From contig NZ_JAANOW010000002.1 in NCBI RefSeq assembly GCF_011758805.1, positions 806,001 through 870,000 on the forward strand: a DNA stretch of 64,000 nucleotides. The letters are read 5' to 3'. Position numbers and translations under genes: made by a program. Under the pieces are notes generated by a model. It did not search any database, was not told the DNA's origin, and worked only from the letters and a program-made list of their open reading frames with translations. Positions 10,711 through 20,116 of this stretch are shown piece after piece (within the stretch, counting starts at the first letter, position 1; every line of letters begins with the position of its first letter). The DNA comes from Mycolicibacterium fluoranthenivorans (GTDB lineage Bacteria; Actinomycetota; Actinomycetes; Mycobacteriales; Mycobacteriaceae).

Positions 10711-10716
10711 ACGCTA
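10711..10716 (-). promoter_or_regulatory. Probable glnA -10 hexamer
   Basis: TAGCGT on the minus strand, 34 bp before the glnA GTG. A TTGACC lies 20 bp further upstream (10742-10737), longer than ideal spacing, which would fit a promoter needing an activator. Its TTGAC is also a half-site of the GlnR-like operator. Confidence 0.45.
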
Positions 10717-10726
10717 GGGAGTTGAT

Positions 10727-10764
10727 GTTGCACCCCGGTCAACCATATGTTGCGCCGAAGTTAC
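10727..10764 (-). promoter_or_regulatory. GlnR-like operator with four half-sites upstream of glnA
   Basis: Reading the minus strand from 10764 to 10727: GTAAC, 6 nt, GCAAC, 6 nt, TTGAC, 6 nt, GCAAC. This matches the actinobacterial GlnR arrangement gTnAc-n6-GaAAc repeated twice in phase with the helix (22-bp boxes). The site overlaps or abuts the likely -35 region of glnA, and the RDD-gene promoter lies 17 bp to the other side, so one operator could affect both directions. GlnR binding itself is inferred from motif match only. Confidence 0.75.
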
Positions 10765-10780
10765 GCCATCGGGCGCGCTC

Positions 10781-10786
10781 TATGCT
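10781..10786 (+). promoter_or_regulatory. -10 hexamer of the RDD gene (leaderless)
   Basis: TATGCT followed by 7 nt and the ATG at 10794; no ribosome site is present. Confidence 0.55.
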
Positions 10787-10793
10787 TGGGCCC

Positions 10794-11252
10794 ATGGCCC
10801 GCGAAATCGCGTCCTGGTTGTCCGGCCCGCAGCCAGATTTTGAATCCGGCGACTATCCGGGGCGACGGCTCGGTATGCCCGAACACGGTTCGGGATCGAT
10901 CGCCCGATTCGGCCGGCGCACCGCCGCGCTGTTGATCGACTGGCTGATCGGCTACGGCCTCGCGGCGCTCGCGATGGCGTTGGGCCTGGTTTCCCTCCCG
11001 GCGCTGTCCACGACCGTACTGGCCGTGTGGTTCGTGCTCGGCGTGGTGTCGGTGCGGCTATTCGGTTTCAGCCCAGGACAATTCGTGATGGGACTGATGG
11101 TGGTGCCCGTCGACAATCGGGACCATGTCGGGCTGGGCCGGGCGATCGGGCGGGGACTGCTGATCGCGACGGTGGTGCCGCCGCTGTTCACCGACACCGA
11201 TCTGCGCGGACTGCAGGATCGCGGGACGGCGACCGCGGTGGTGCGGCGCTAG
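10794..11252 (+). CDS. RDD family membrane protein
   Basis: A 152-residue integral membrane protein with the RDD domain: an Arg-rich entry segment (ARFGRRTAALLIDWLI, where the family has Arg and Asp-Asp/Asp), then hydrophobic segments at about 48-68, 75-92 and a third region near 120-138. It corresponds by position to Rv2219A. Start at ATG 10794 is supported by a TATGCT hexamer 7 nt upstream; the frame is open for 24 further codons upstream but without a ribosome site. It is divergent from glnA and shares the intergenic GlnR-like operator. The 3' end overlaps the convergent amidohydrolase gene by 4 bp. Molecular role unknown. Confidence 0.85.
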   Translation: MAREIASWLSGPQPDFESGDYPGRRLGMPEHGSGSIARFGRRTAALLIDWLIGYGLAALAMALGLVSLPALSTTVLAVWFVLGVVSVRLFGFSPGQFVMGLMVVPVDNRDHVGLGRAIGRGLLIATVVPPLFTDTDLRGLQDRGTATAVVRR

Positions 11253-13012
11253 TCCGTTCCGGACTCGTGCACGATCCGGCCGTTCATCATCGTGACCGTG
11301 ACCTTGGCTCGATGGATATCGTGCGGGTCGCCGTCGAGGATGTTGCGGTCCAGCACGATCAGGTCGGCCCGCTTACCGACCTCGACCGAACCGATCTGGT
11401 CCGCCATCCGGATCTGGTGGGCGGCGCCGAGTGTGTTGGCATGCACGGCCTGCGCGACCGTCAGTCGCTGCTCGGCGGGGGACAGGATCTCGGCATCGGG
11501 CTCGCCGATCAGCTGGCGCGTGACGCCGATCTGGATCGAGTCGAGCGGCTTGTAGGTGGAGAAGTAGCCGGCCGCCGGCCAGTCGGTGCCCAGCGACACC
11601 CGTCCACCCGTGCGCAGCACGTCCTGCACCCGATAGAAGTTGTCCTTACGCGGCGCGCCGTAGCGGGCGGCCATGTTGACCACGGTGTCGGGATCCGCGG
11701 AGAACCAGTTGGCCGAGAACTGCGCCCCGATACCGCTGGCGCCGAACCGCGCGCTGTCCTCGCCGCCGAGGTAGACCAGGTGCGCGATGGTGTGTCGGCG
11801 GTCGCGGGCCGGGTTCGCGGCGATCGCCGCCTCGAGCGCATCCAGTGCCACCCGTGCGGTGCGCTCGCCGCAGGCATGAATGTGCATATCGATACCCGCC
11901 GCGTCGATCTCGTCGACCAGTTGGTGCCACTGCGTCTCGGTGAACGGCGACCCGCCGATCGAATCCGCCTTGTCGGCGTAGGGCTCCAGCAGCCATGCGG
12001 TGTACCCGCCCTGGGTGCCGTCGCCGACGATCTTCACCATGCCGACCTGGACCAGCTCCGTACACACCCGCTCGCGTGCCTCGGTGAACCTCGTCACGGC
12101 ATCGTCGAACGGCGGGGACTTGACGGTATAGGAGGCCACGACGCGAAACGGCAGCTTGCCCTCTCGCTCGATATCGGCGTACAGCGCGATGACATCGGCC
12201 TGCTCAGCGCCCACGGGCGGCACCCCGGCGTCGAACACCGCGGTGATCCCGGCCTGGGCGGCTCTGGGCAGCCACTGCTCCAGCATGCGCCGCATGCCGT
12301 CGGTGCTGATCGGGTCGTTGGCGTTGACCAGGCCCAGCACGGCATCGATCTCCAGCAGGTAGCCGGTCGGATCACCGTCGGCATCGCGTGCGTAGTAGCT
12401 GAATCCCGGCACCGGATCGGGGGTGTCGCGACCGACGCCCGCGACCTCCAGCGCCTTGCTGTTGGCCCACATGCTGTGCGCGTCGATGGCGAAGAAGAAG
12501 CCGGGCCGGTCGGGTAGCACGCTGTCCAGCGACTGGCGGGTCGGGCCGTCGGGCCCGAACATGTCCACCCGCCAACCGAATCCGCGCACCGGGCCGTCCG
12601 GGTGCTCGGCGGCGTAGGCGGCGATGGCCGCCAGGGCGTCGTCCTCGGTGGGCACCTGCAGATCGACGCCGTTGCTCAGGAAGGCGCCGAGAAACGGGTG
12701 GATATGGCCCTCGACGAAGCCCGGCATGAGCAGCCTGCCGTCCAGGTCGATCACCCTTGTGTGGGGGCCCGCCAGCGCCAGGGCTGCCGCGTCATCCCCG
12801 ACCTGGACGATGACCTCACCGCGCACGGCGACGGCCTCGGCCCACGGTCGTTCGGAGTCGACCGTGTAGACCCGGCCGTGGTGGAACACGAAATCGGCGT
12901 CAGTCCCGGAGGCGTCGGTCACCGCATCGCGGGCGGCGGGTGCGGAGATCCGGGGCGTGGCGGGGGCGCCGACGGACGCGAAATGCGGAGCCCACTCGCA
13001 TGCGGTACACAC
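11249..13012 (-). CDS. Amidohydrolase family protein (YtcJ-like)
   Basis: A 587-residue metal-dependent hydrolase of the amidohydrolase superfamily, YtcJ/Amidohydro_3 type. It has the N-terminal beta-sandwich start ADFVFHHGRVYTVDSERP, the metal-binding HxH in GHIHPF (about residue 100), a central MVKIVGDGTQGG, His-rich IDMHIHACGERT and HTIAHLV, and the late metal/catalytic Asp in LGTDWPAAG, followed by the family C-terminus GSVEVGKRADLIVLDRN. The first ~38 residues (with a CxxC) precede the conserved domain; a GTG at VTDASG could be the real start. Substrate cannot be predicted. It is inserted between the RDD and DUF4191 genes, which are neighbours in M. tuberculosis. Confidence 0.85.
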   Translation of the reverse strand: MCTACEWAPHFASVGAPATPRISAPAARDAVTDASGTDADFVFHHGRVYTVDSERPWAEAVAVRGEVIVQVGDDAAALALAGPHTRVIDLDGRLLMPGFVEGHIHPFLGAFLSNGVDLQVPTEDDALAAIAAYAAEHPDGPVRGFGWRVDMFGPDGPTRQSLDSVLPDRPGFFFAIDAHSMWANSKALEVAGVGRDTPDPVPGFSYYARDADGDPTGYLLEIDAVLGLVNANDPISTDGMRRMLEQWLPRAAQAGITAVFDAGVPPVGAEQADVIALYADIEREGKLPFRVVASYTVKSPPFDDAVTRFTEARERVCTELVQVGMVKIVGDGTQGGYTAWLLEPYADKADSIGGSPFTETQWHQLVDEIDAAGIDMHIHACGERTARVALDALEAAIAANPARDRRHTIAHLVYLGGEDSARFGASGIGAQFSANWFSADPDTVVNMAARYGAPRKDNFYRVQDVLRTGGRVSLGTDWPAAGYFSTYKPLDSIQIGVTRQLIGEPDAEILSPAEQRLTVAQAVHANTLGAAHQIRMADQIGSVEVGKRADLIVLDRNILDGDPHDIHRAKVTVTMMNGRIVHESGTD

Positions 13013-13065
13013 CCGGATATTGTTGACCAGGTCAATTGCTCAGACGCCGCGCCACGCGGAAGTGG

Positions 13066-13818
13066 TCAGCGGCGCCTTACGGTGCGCTGGATGCCCTTCA
13101 TCTTGCCCGCGTTGGGCAGCGGTCCTTTCGGCATCGCCGCCGGCCCGGCCTTGGTACCGAGCGCCACCAGCTTGGACTCCAGGGAGTCCATCTGCTTGAC
13201 CGTGATGTTGGCCGGCAGCTTCATCAGGTGCCGCTCCAGCTTCGACAGCGGAACCTCACCCTCGCCATTGCCGACCACGATGTCGTAGATCGGCACCTCA
13301 CCGACGAGGCGGGCGGTGCGCTTCTTCTCCTGCGCGAGCAGCGGCTTCACCCGGGTGGGCGCACCCTCACCGACGAAGATCACGCCGGGGCGACCGATCA
13401 CCCGGTGCACGGCGTCGAAGTTGCCGGTCGCAGCCACGCCCGGGGTGACGCGCCACTTGCCGCGCATATTGTCCAGCGCCCAGGCCGCGGCACCGGTCTG
13501 CCCCTCGGCCTTGCGGTAGACCGACTTCTGGGCACGCCGGCCGAAGATGATGAAGGCGACGAGCGCGCCCAACACCACGCCCAGCGGGATGAGCATGTAG
13601 GCGGTGAACCCGCCGGCGAACAGGCCCAACGCCACCGAAGCCGCGACGATCAGCACGAACGCACCGATCATGTACGGCAGCAGCCGCTTGTCCTCTTTGC
13701 GCTGCATCTGGAACGCCTGCCAGAGCTGACTGCGGCGCTGCTTGGACGCAGCCTTACGGGCAGCCTTGGCCTCGGCCTTTGCGGCCTTGTCGGCGGCGGG
13801 GTTACGTGATTTCGCCAT
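13066..13818 (-). CDS. DUF4191 membrane protein (Rv2219 homologue)
   Basis: A 250-residue conserved actinobacterial protein. It has a Lys/Ala-rich cytoplasmic N-terminus (about 45 residues), two adjacent transmembrane helices at about 49-70 and 74-94, then a soluble domain with the conserved stretch WRVTPGVAATGNFDAVHRV and the C-terminal basic tail IQRTVRRR. It follows lipA by 17 bp on the same strand and is the last gene of the dlaT-epimerase-lipB-lipA run, so it is probably cotranscribed. The function of DUF4191 is unknown; its constant place beside lipA suggests some link with lipoylation or envelope, but that is inference. Confidence 0.88.
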   Translation of the reverse strand: MAKSRNPAADKAAKAEAKAARKAASKQRRSQLWQAFQMQRKEDKRLLPYMIGAFVLIVAASVALGLFAGGFTAYMLIPLGVVLGALVAFIIFGRRAQKSVYRKAEGQTGAAAWALDNMRGKWRVTPGVAATGNFDAVHRVIGRPGVIFVGEGAPTRVKPLLAQEKKRTARLVGEVPIYDIVVGNGEGEVPLSKLERHLMKLPANITVKQMDSLESKLVALGTKAGPAAMPKGPLPNAGKMKGIQRTVRRR

Positions 13819-13835
13819 AGCTCTGAGGATACGGC

Positions 13836-14768
13836 TCAGGAAACGGGCGGGCGCACGCGCGCCGCCTGCTCGTACAACCGGCCCGCTCGGTAGGACGATC
13901 GCACCAGTGGTCCGGCGAGCACACCGGCGAAGCCCAGGCCCTCGGCGAAGGCGGACAACTCGACGAATTCGTCGGGGTGCACCCAGCGGTCCACCGGGTG
14001 GTGCCGCGGCGAGGGGCGCAGGTACTGGGTGATGGTCACGATGTCGCAGCCCGCCTCGTGCAGATCGGCCAATGCGGCGCGGACTTCGTCGTTGGTCTCA
14101 CCCATGCCGAGGATCAGGTTGCTCTTGGTGACCAGCCCGAAGTTACGCGCGGCGGTGATCACGTCGAGGCTGCGTTGGTAGCGGAAGGCGGGGCGGATCC
14201 GTTTGAAGATGCGCGGCACGGTCTCGACGTTGTGCGCGAACACTTCCGGGCGCGACTCGAAGACCTCTTCGAGTTGTTCGGGGACCGCGTTGAAATCCGG
14301 TGCCAGCAGTTCGACGCCGGTGTTCGGGTTGAGCGCGTGGATCTGGCGGACGGTCTCGGCGTACAGCCAGGCGCCGCCGTCGGGCAGGTCGTCACGCGCC
14401 ACGCCGGTCACCGTCGAATACCGCAGACCCATCGCCTGCACGCTCTCGGCGACCCGGCGCGGTTCGTCGCGGTCGAGTTCGGCGGGCTTGCCGGTGTCGA
14501 TCTGGCAGAAGTCGCAGCGCCGCGTGCACTGCTCGCCGCCGATGAGGAAGGTGGCCTCGCGGTCCTCCCAGCACTCGTAGATGTTGGGGCAGCCCGCCTC
14601 CTCGCACACCGTGTGCAAACCCTCGCGGCGAACCAGGCTCTTCAGTTCGGTGTATTCGGGACCGGTGCGCAGCCGGGTCTTGATCCACGGCGGCTTACGC
14701 TCGATCGGTGTCTCGGCGTTGCGCACCTCGAGGCGCAGTAACTTACGGCCTTCGGGGGCAATACTCAC
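13836..14768 (-). CDS. lipA: Lipoyl synthase
   Basis: Radical SAM enzyme that inserts two sulfur atoms into octanoyl groups on carrier proteins to make lipoate. The 310 residues carry both family clusters: the auxiliary 4Fe-4S ligands Cys55, Cys60 and Cys66 ([12 protein letters not shown]) and the radical SAM CxxxCxxC at Cys81, Cys85, Cys88 (CTRRCDFC). Other conserved parts are [14 protein letters not shown] [18 protein letters not shown] and [11 protein letters not shown]. The start overlaps the lipB stop by 4 bp (ATGA type), showing translational coupling. It serves the lipoyl domains of DlaT encoded upstream in the same operon. Confidence 0.98.
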   Translation of the reverse strand: MSIAPEGRKLLRLEVRNAETPIERKPPWIKTRLRTGPEYTELKSLVRREGLHTVCEEAGCPNIYECWEDREATFLIGGEQCTRRCDFCQIDTGKPAELDRDEPRRVAESVQAMGLRYSTVTGVARDDLPDGGAWLYAETVRQIHALNPNTGVELLAPDFNAVPEQLEEVFESRPEVFAHNVETVPRIFKRIRPAFRYQRSLDVITAARNFGLVTKSNLILGMGETNDEVRAALADLHEAGCDIVTITQYLRPSPRHHPVDRWVHPDEFVELSAFAEGLGFAGVLAGPLVRSSYRAGRLYEQAARVRPPVS

Positions 14769-15427
14769 GGCGTCAATGCTACGGCCAATCGGCCGTCGAG
14801 AGCGTCGGCGATGGTCTCAGCCACCGCCTCGGTGACATCCTTCACAGCCACCGGCCGGCCCAGCTCGGCGGTCAGCGACGTGACACCGGCATCGGCGATA
14901 CCGCACGGGATGATGCCGCCGAACGCGCCGAGGTCGCAGTCGCAGTTCAGGGCGAACCCGTGCAGCGTCACCCCGCGGGCCACCCGGATACCGATCGCAC
15001 CGACCTTGCGGGCAGGCTCACCGGGCACCCACACCCCGGACCGGCCCTCGACCCGGCCCGCGTCGACGCCGAGGCCCGCGCACACCGTGATGAGTGCTTC
15101 CTCAAGGCGCCGAACGAAATTCACCACATCCAGCGGCTCCGTCAGCCCGATGATGGGATAGCCGACCAGCTGACCGGGGCCGTGCCAGGTGATTTTGCCG
15201 CCACGGTCGGTGTCCACCACCGGGGTGCCGTCCAGCGGTCGTTCTTCCGGCAAGGTCCGCTTGCCGGCGGTGTAGACCGGCGGGTGCTCCAGCAGCAGCA
15301 GGGTGTCGGGCCCGCCGGCGACCCGGGCCTCGGCGATCTCGCGCTGCAGCGCCCAGGCGTCGGCGTAGGCGACCGTGCCCAGCAGCCGGACCTCAAGGGG
15401 TGCGGTCGACGCCCGGATGGAGCTCAT
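14765..15427 (-). CDS. lipB: Octanoyl-ACP:protein N-octanoyltransferase
   Basis: Transfers octanoyl from acyl carrier protein to lipoyl-domain lysines, the step before LipA. The 220-residue protein has the biotin/lipoate ligase fold motifs [30 protein letters not shown], the catalytic lysine Lys141 in ARKVGAIGI, and the nucleophile Cys175 in [13 protein letters not shown], each one position below the M. tuberculosis numbering I recall (Lys142/Cys176). It sits 9 bp after the epimerase gene and overlaps lipA by 4 bp, completing a lipoylation operon with dlaT. Confidence 0.97.
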   Translation of the reverse strand: MSSIRASTAPLEVRLLGTVAYADAWALQREIAEARVAGGPDTLLLLEHPPVYTAGKRTLPEERPLDGTPVVDTDRGGKITWHGPGQLVGYPIIGLTEPLDVVNFVRRLEEALITVCAGLGVDAGRVEGRSGVWVPGEPARKVGAIGIRVARGVTLHGFALNCDCDLGAFGGIIPCGIADAGVTSLTAELGRPVAVKDVTEAVAETIADALDGRLAVALTP

Positions 15428-15436
15428 GACGCCAAG

Positions 15437-16357
15437 CTACCCGGCGGGCGCGGCGCTGGTGGCGTAGGCCAGGGCCTCACCGACGGTGTTGTGGTGGAAC
15501 ACGAAACCGGCACGCTCCAACGCGGCGGGGATCGCGCGCTGCCCGAACAGCAGGCCCTCGTCGGCGAACTCGCCGAGCACCGCGCGCAACGCGAATCCCG
15601 GCACGATCATCGGGGTCGGCCGGTTGAGTGCCCGGCCGAGCGCACCGGTGAACTCGGCGTTGGTGACCGGCGCCGGCCCGGTGAAGTTGACCGGCCCGGC
15701 CAGATTGTCGTCGGCGATGGCGAATAGCAGCGCCCGCACCTGGTCCTCCAGGCTGATCCACGGAAAGTACTGGCGGCCGTTACCGAGCCGGGCCCCCAGG
15801 CCCAGGGCGAACAACGGACGCAGCCGGGCCAGCGCGCCACCGGAGGGGGACAGCACCACACCGGTGCGGGCCAGTACCACCCGAGCTCCGCCCTCGGCAG
15901 CGGTTTCGGTCGCCGCCTCCCAGTCCGCGCACAACTGAGCCAGGAAACCGCGTCCCTGCGGTGCGCTCTCGTCGGCCACCTGAGTGCGGGTGTCGCCGTA
16001 GTAGCCGACCGCACTCGCGTTGAGCAGCACGGGTACCTGCGCATCGGCGACCGCCCCGGCCAGCACCTCGGTGGGCCCGATGCGGCTGTCGCGCAGACTC
16101 TGCTTGAACGAGCCCGACCAGCGCGCAGCCCCGACTCCGACTCCGCACAGATTGACCACGGCATCCACACCGGCCAGCGCGTCGATGTCGAAATCGCCGG
16201 TGGCCGGATTCCAGAACAGCTCGTCCGCGTTACCCGGCGCGCGCCGCACGATCCGGATGACCCGGTGATCGGCGGCGCGCAACGCCGTGGTCAGCGCCGA
16301 TCCGATCAGCCCCGATGACCCGGCGATGGCGATCACGCCGGGTGCCTGTAGTGGCAC
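15437..16357 (-). CDS. TIGR01777-type NAD(P)-dependent epimerase (Rv2216 homologue)
   Basis: A 306-residue extended short-chain dehydrogenase/epimerase of the SulA/YfcH (TIGR01777) type. The N-terminal Rossmann glycine motif is [14 protein letters not shown] (residues 9-22); other motifs are [12 protein letters not shown], the catalytic-region SAVGYYG (Tyr in YYG), and the family C-terminal DUF1731 segment [16 protein letters not shown] with [17 protein letters not shown]. The GTG start shares one base with the TAG stop of dlaT, so the two are tightly coupled. The substrate of this family is not established; placement between dlaT and lipB is conserved in mycobacteria. Confidence 0.88.
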   Translation of the reverse strand: MPLQAPGVIAIAGSSGLIGSALTTALRAADHRVIRIVRRAPGNADELFWNPATGDFDIDALAGVDAVVNLCGVGVGAARWSGSFKQSLRDSRIGPTEVLAGAVADAQVPVLLNASAVGYYGDTRTQVADESAPQGRGFLAQLCADWEAATETAAEGGARVVLARTGVVLSPSGGALARLRPLFALGLGARLGNGRQYFPWISLEDQVRALLFAIADDNLAGPVNFTGPAPVTNAEFTGALGRALNRPTPMIVPGFALRAVLGEFADEGLLFGQRAIPAALERAGFVFHHNTVGEALAYATSAAPAG

Positions 16358-18093
16358 TAGAGCCCCAGATCGGCCTCGAACGCCCCTTCTTCAAGGCGTC
16401 GCTTGATGGTGGTCAGGAAGCGGCCGGCGTCGGCGCCGTCGATCAGCCGGTGGTCATAGGTCAGCGGCAGGTACGCCACCGACCGCACCCCGATCGACTC
16501 GTTGCCGTTCTCGTCGACCACCACGCGGGGGCGCTTCACGATGGCCCCGGTACCCAGCATCGCCGCCTGCGGCGGCACCAGGATCGGGGTGTCGAACAGG
16601 GCGCCCTGGCTGCCGATGTTGGTGATGGTGAACGTGCCACCCGACAACTCGTCGGGCTTGAGGTTGCCCGACCGGGCACGCGCGGCGATATCGGCGATGG
16701 CCCGGGCCAGGCCGGCCAGCGACAGGTCGCCCGCGTTGTGCACGACGGGGGAGAGCAGACCCTGATCGGTGTCGACCGCGAAGCCGAGGTGCTCGGCGTC
16801 GAAGTAGGTGATCTCCTTGCTGTCCTCGTTGTAGCTCGCGTTGACGTTCGGATGTGCCTTGAGCGCATCGACGACGGCGACGGCGAAGAACGGCAGGAAG
16901 GTGAGGTTCACACCCTCGCGCTCGGCGAAGCTCTTCTTGGCCTTGGCCCGCAGTGCCACGATCTTGGTCAGGTCGACCTCGTGGGTCTGCGTCAGCTGGG
17001 CCGTGGTCTGCAGGCTCTCGCGAGTCTTCTTCGCCGTGATCTGCCGGATCCGGTTGGCCTTCTGCGTGGTGCCGCGCAGATGGGCGAGCGCCGGAGCGGG
17101 AGCCGCCGCCTTGGACTCGGGGGCCTTGGCGGCGGTGGGTACCGGTGCCGCGGGAGCGGGGGCCTGCTGGGTCTTCTTCGCGTCGGCCGCCGCGAGCACA
17201 TCTTGCTTACGGATCCGGCCGCCGACACCGGTACCGGTGAGTGCGGCGAGGTCGACACCGTTCTCCGCGGCCAGCTTTCGCACCAGCGGGGTGACGTAGG
17301 GGCTGGCGTCACCGGACGGCGCGGCCGCCGCGGCGGGAGCAGGTGTGGGTTCGGGCTTCGGCTCCGGCTTGGGTGCCGGCGGCGGGGTGGCGGCGGCCGG
17401 CTTCGGCTCGGGTGCGGGTTCGGGCTTGGGTTCCGGCTTGGGTTCCGGGGTGGGCGCGGGGGCCGGTGCGGCCGGCGCCGATCCCTCGGCGCCGATCTTG
17501 GCGAGCTCGCCTCCGACGGCGACCACATCGTCCTCTTCGGCGGTGATGGCCACCAGCACGCCGGCCACCGGGGACGGGATCTCGGTGTCGACCTTGTCGG
17601 TGGACACCTCGACCAGCGGCTCGTCCACGGCAACGGTGTCGCCGACCTTCTTCAGCCACCGGGTGACGGTGCCTTCGGTCACGCTCTCACCGAGTTCGGG
17701 CATTCTCACCGACGTGGATTCGCCGCCACCGGTCGCGGCGGGTGCCGGGGCCGATTCGGCCGCGGGCTCCGGTTCGGGGGTCGGCTCCGGCTCCGGCTGC
17801 GGTTCCGGCTCGGAAGCCGTGGGCTCGGGTTCTGCTGCGGATTCACCGGACTCGCCCGCCTCACCGATCAGCGCGAGATCGCCGCCGACCTCCACGACAT
17901 CGTCCTCGGCGGCGATGATCTTGGTCAGCACTCCGGATACCGGTGCCGGGATCTCGGTGTCGACCTTGTCCGTGGACACCTCAAGCAGCGGCTCGTCGAC
18001 CTCGACGGTATCGCCTTCTTGCTTGAGCCACCGCGTGACGGTCCCTTCGGTAACGCTCTCACCGAGTGCGGGCATCTGGACGGAGATGGCCAT
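16357..18093 (-). CDS. dlaT: Dihydrolipoamide acyltransferase (E2 of pyruvate dehydrogenase; DlaT/SucB)
   Basis: E2 core of the 2-oxoacid dehydrogenase complex; in M. tuberculosis DlaT also feeds electrons to AhpD/AhpC. The 578 residues contain two lipoyl domains with the lipoyl lysines at Lys43 and Lys167 (each in [10 protein letters not shown]), separated by Pro/Glu-rich and Pro/Ala-rich linkers, a peripheral subunit-binding domain (about 265-305, [20 protein letters not shown]), and the catalytic chloramphenicol-acetyltransferase-like domain ending in [20 protein letters not shown] lies 9 nt before ATG 18093. First gene of an operon with the epimerase, lipB, lipA and DUF4191. Confidence 0.96.
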   Translation of the reverse strand: MAISVQMPALGESVTEGTVTRWLKQEGDTVEVDEPLLEVSTDKVDTEIPAPVSGVLTKIIAAEDDVVEVGGDLALIGEAGESGESAAEPEPTASEPEPQPEPEPTPEPEPAAESAPAPAATGGGESTSVRMPELGESVTEGTVTRWLKKVGDTVAVDEPLVEVSTDKVDTEIPSPVAGVLVAITAEEDDVVAVGGELAKIGAEGSAPAAPAPAPTPEPKPEPKPEPAPEPKPAAATPPPAPKPEPKPEPTPAPAAAAAPSGDASPYVTPLVRKLAAENGVDLAALTGTGVGGRIRKQDVLAAADAKKTQQAPAPAAPVPTAAKAPESKAAAPAPALAHLRGTTQKANRIRQITAKKTRESLQTTAQLTQTHEVDLTKIVALRAKAKKSFAEREGVNLTFLPFFAVAVVDALKAHPNVNASYNEDSKEITYFDAEHLGFAVDTDQGLLSPVVHNAGDLSLAGLARAIADIAARARSGNLKPDELSGGTFTITNIGSQGALFDTPILVPPQAAMLGTGAIVKRPRVVVDENGNESIGVRSVAYLPLTYDHRLIDGADAGRFLTTIKRRLEEGAFEADLGL

Positions 18094-18239
18094 GGGTTTT
18101 GACTCCTCGAACAGTCGTCGTCGCGGTTGGAATGCGGTGCAGAACCCATCCTGTCACGTCCGCCCGGCCCGGTCGTCGCAGACGTCGGTACTTGCCGTTC
18201 TGGCACCATCGAAGGTGACAAAGAGAGGAGTTACGCCGG

Positions 18240-18578
18240 GTGGGACTGTTCGATAAATGGCGTGGCTCGGGTGGTGGTGCTCGTGGCGCAGCCGATCTGG
18301 ATTACCTGCGGCAGTGGGTCGCCACCCATCACGGCGTCGAGGCCTTCGTCGAGCCCAAGACCACGGTCACCGAGGTCACCGTCGTGCTGGTGGCAGCCGA
18401 CGGTGAGTGGACCAGGCGCCGCACCGGCGGTGACGCCGGCGCGCGGCGGCTGAGCCGCGAACTCGACATCCCGGTCTACGACGTGCAGAAGGTGGGATAC
18501 CCGCAGCGCATGCGCGACTACGACGCTCGGCGGCGCATCGAACGTCAGCGTGCGCTGCGCAGCGAACTGGAGGAGTGA
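18240..18578 (+). CDS. Conserved hypothetical protein, 112 residues
   Basis: A small soluble protein starting at GTG 18240 with GGAG 9 nt upstream (18227-18230). It has a Gly-rich N-terminus (KWRGSGGGARGA), an alpha/beta-looking middle (TEVTVVLVAADGEWTRR) and a very basic helical C-terminus (RMRDYDARRRIERQRALR). No domain recognised. The motif IPVYDVQKVGYPQRMRDY looks strongly conserved in style and may be an interaction site. It is divergent from dlaT and ends 11 bp from pepB on the other strand. In M. tuberculosis this position holds ephD instead. Confidence 0.7.
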   Translation: MGLFDKWRGSGGGARGAADLDYLRQWVATHHGVEAFVEPKTTVTEVTVVLVAADGEWTRRRTGGDAGARRLSRELDIPVYDVQKVGYPQRMRDYDARRRIERQRALRSELEE

Positions 18579-18589
18579 CGCGCGCTGCG

Positions 18590-20116
18590 TCAACCGTTGC
18601 GCGCGATATCTTCGAGCACCGCGAACAGGGTCAGTGTCGGCACGCCGGTCCCGCCCTTGGGCGTGTAACCCCATGGCCCGCCGGTGTTGTACGCCGGGGC
18701 CGCGATGTCGATATGCGCCCACTCGACTCCCTCGGGCACGAACTCACGCAGATACGTCCCGGCCACCAGCATCCCGGCGTACCGCGAGGAGCTGACATTG
18801 GCCAGGTCGGCGACCGTCGACTTGAGATCGTCCTTGAGCTCCTCGGGCAGCGGCATGGCCCACCCGTTCTCGCCGACCGCTTGGGACAGCCGGGCCACCC
18901 GGTCGCGGAACTCGTCGCTGCCCATCACGCCCGGGGTGCGGGCGCCCAGCGCCACAGTCTGCGCGCCGGTCAGGGTCGAGGTCTCGATCAGATAGTCGGG
19001 ATCGTCCTCGCCGGCACGCACGATGGCGTCGGCCAGGATGAGCCGGCCCTCGGCATCGGTGTTGAGCACCTCAACGGTGATGCCGCCGTACTGGGTCAGC
19101 ACGTCGCCCGGGCGCTGCGCGGTCGAGGACGGCATGTTCTCGGCGATCGGCACGGTGGCGATGACGTCGATCGGCAGGTTCTGCTTGGCGGCCAGCACGA
19201 CGGTCGCGATGACGGCGGCCGCGCCACCCATATCGGAGGTCATGTGGTGCATCCCGGCGGCCGGCTTGATCGAGATACCGCCGGTGTCGAAGGTGATGCC
19301 CTTACCGACCAGCGCGACACGCTTCGGTTTGCGACCGGCGCCCTTGTGCGTCAGGCGGACCAGCCGCGGCAGGCGTGACGAACCCTGGCCGACACCGACG
19401 ATGCCGCCGTAGCCCCCCTTGACGAGTGCCTTGTCGTCCAGAACCTCGACGGTGAGTCCGGCGGCCTCGCCCAGAGCCTTTGCCCGCTTGGCGAATTCGG
19501 CGGGGTAGAGGTGGCTCGGCGGGGTGTTGACGAAATCCCGCGCGGTGGCCACGGCCGTGGCGATATCGACCGCCCGCTGGGCCAGCGCCTTGGTGGCCGC
19601 CTTGCTGTCCCCGGCCAGCGCGACGATCTTGGTCAGGCCCTTGTCCTTGGGGGCGGTCTTCTCGCTGCGGAACTCGGTGAACCGGTACGCACCCAGGATG
19701 AGCCCCTCGATGACCGCCTCGAGATCGAGTGTGGTGAGGGTGGTGACGACGGAACCGACCTTGTCCAGACTGCGGGCGGCGCTGCCGGCCAACCGGCGCA
19801 GGGTGTCGGCGGGCCATTCGTCGCGTTCCTCGCCGAGGCCGACCGTCAGCACACTGGCCACCGGAAGATCCGCGATCACCAGCCGGTGCTGCTGGCCCTC
19901 ACCGCCGGTGCCGCCCAGTGCCGCGAGGCCGGACTCGATGGCCGCCACCGCGCCGGCGTCGAGATGGTCGCCGAGCACGCGGGGCCTGCCCTCGCCGTTG
20001 TCGCCGGCCACCACGCCGACGATGAGAACCGCGTCGCCGCCGCCGCGGCGGGGCAGGGACGAACTGACGGTGACGGACGGGGCCTGGTATCCGGATGCGC
20101 TGCTCACGGGGATCAC
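18590..20116 (-). CDS. pepB: Leucyl aminopeptidase (M17)
   Basis: Cytosolic dinuclear-metal aminopeptidase that removes N-terminal residues from peptides. The 508 residues include an N-terminal macro-like domain and the catalytic domain with [16 protein letters not shown] (metal-binding Lys and Asp), [10 protein letters not shown], and the family signature [13 protein letters not shown] carrying the Asp and Glu metal ligands. Start is GTG 20116, overlapping the stop of the adenylate cyclase gene by 4 bp (GTGA), so the two genes are coupled. A GTG three codons downstream is an alternative start. Confidence 0.94.
   Translation of the reverse strand: MIPVSSASGYQAPSVTVSSSLPRRGGGDAVLIVGVVAGDNGEGRPRVLGDHLDAGAVAAIESGLAALGGTGGEGQQHRLVIADLPVASVLTVGLGEERDEWPADTLRRLAGSAARSLDKVGSVVTTLTTLDLEAVIEGLILGAYRFTEFRSEKTAPKDKGLTKIVALAGDSKAATKALAQRAVDIATAVATARDFVNTPPSHLYPAEFAKRAKALGEAAGLTVEVLDDKALVKGGYGGIVGVGQGSSRLPRLVRLTHKGAGRKPKRVALVGKGITFDTGGISIKPAAGMHHMTSDMGGAAAVIATVVLAAKQNLPIDVIATVPIAENMPSSTAQRPGDVLTQYGGITVEVLNTDAEGRLILADAIVRAGEDDPDYLIETSTLTGAQTVALGARTPGVMGSDEFRDRVARLSQAVGENGWAMPLPEELKDDLKSTVADLANVSSSRYAGMLVAGTYLREFVPEGVEWAHIDIAAPAYNTGGPWGYTPKGGTGVPTLTLFAVLEDIARNG

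Noticed and set aside
16315..18102. Long plus-strand open frame opposite dlaT
   Set aside because: Gly/Arg-rich low-complexity translation produced by the Pro/Glu-rich linkers of dlaT read in reverse; no start signal and no conserved motif.
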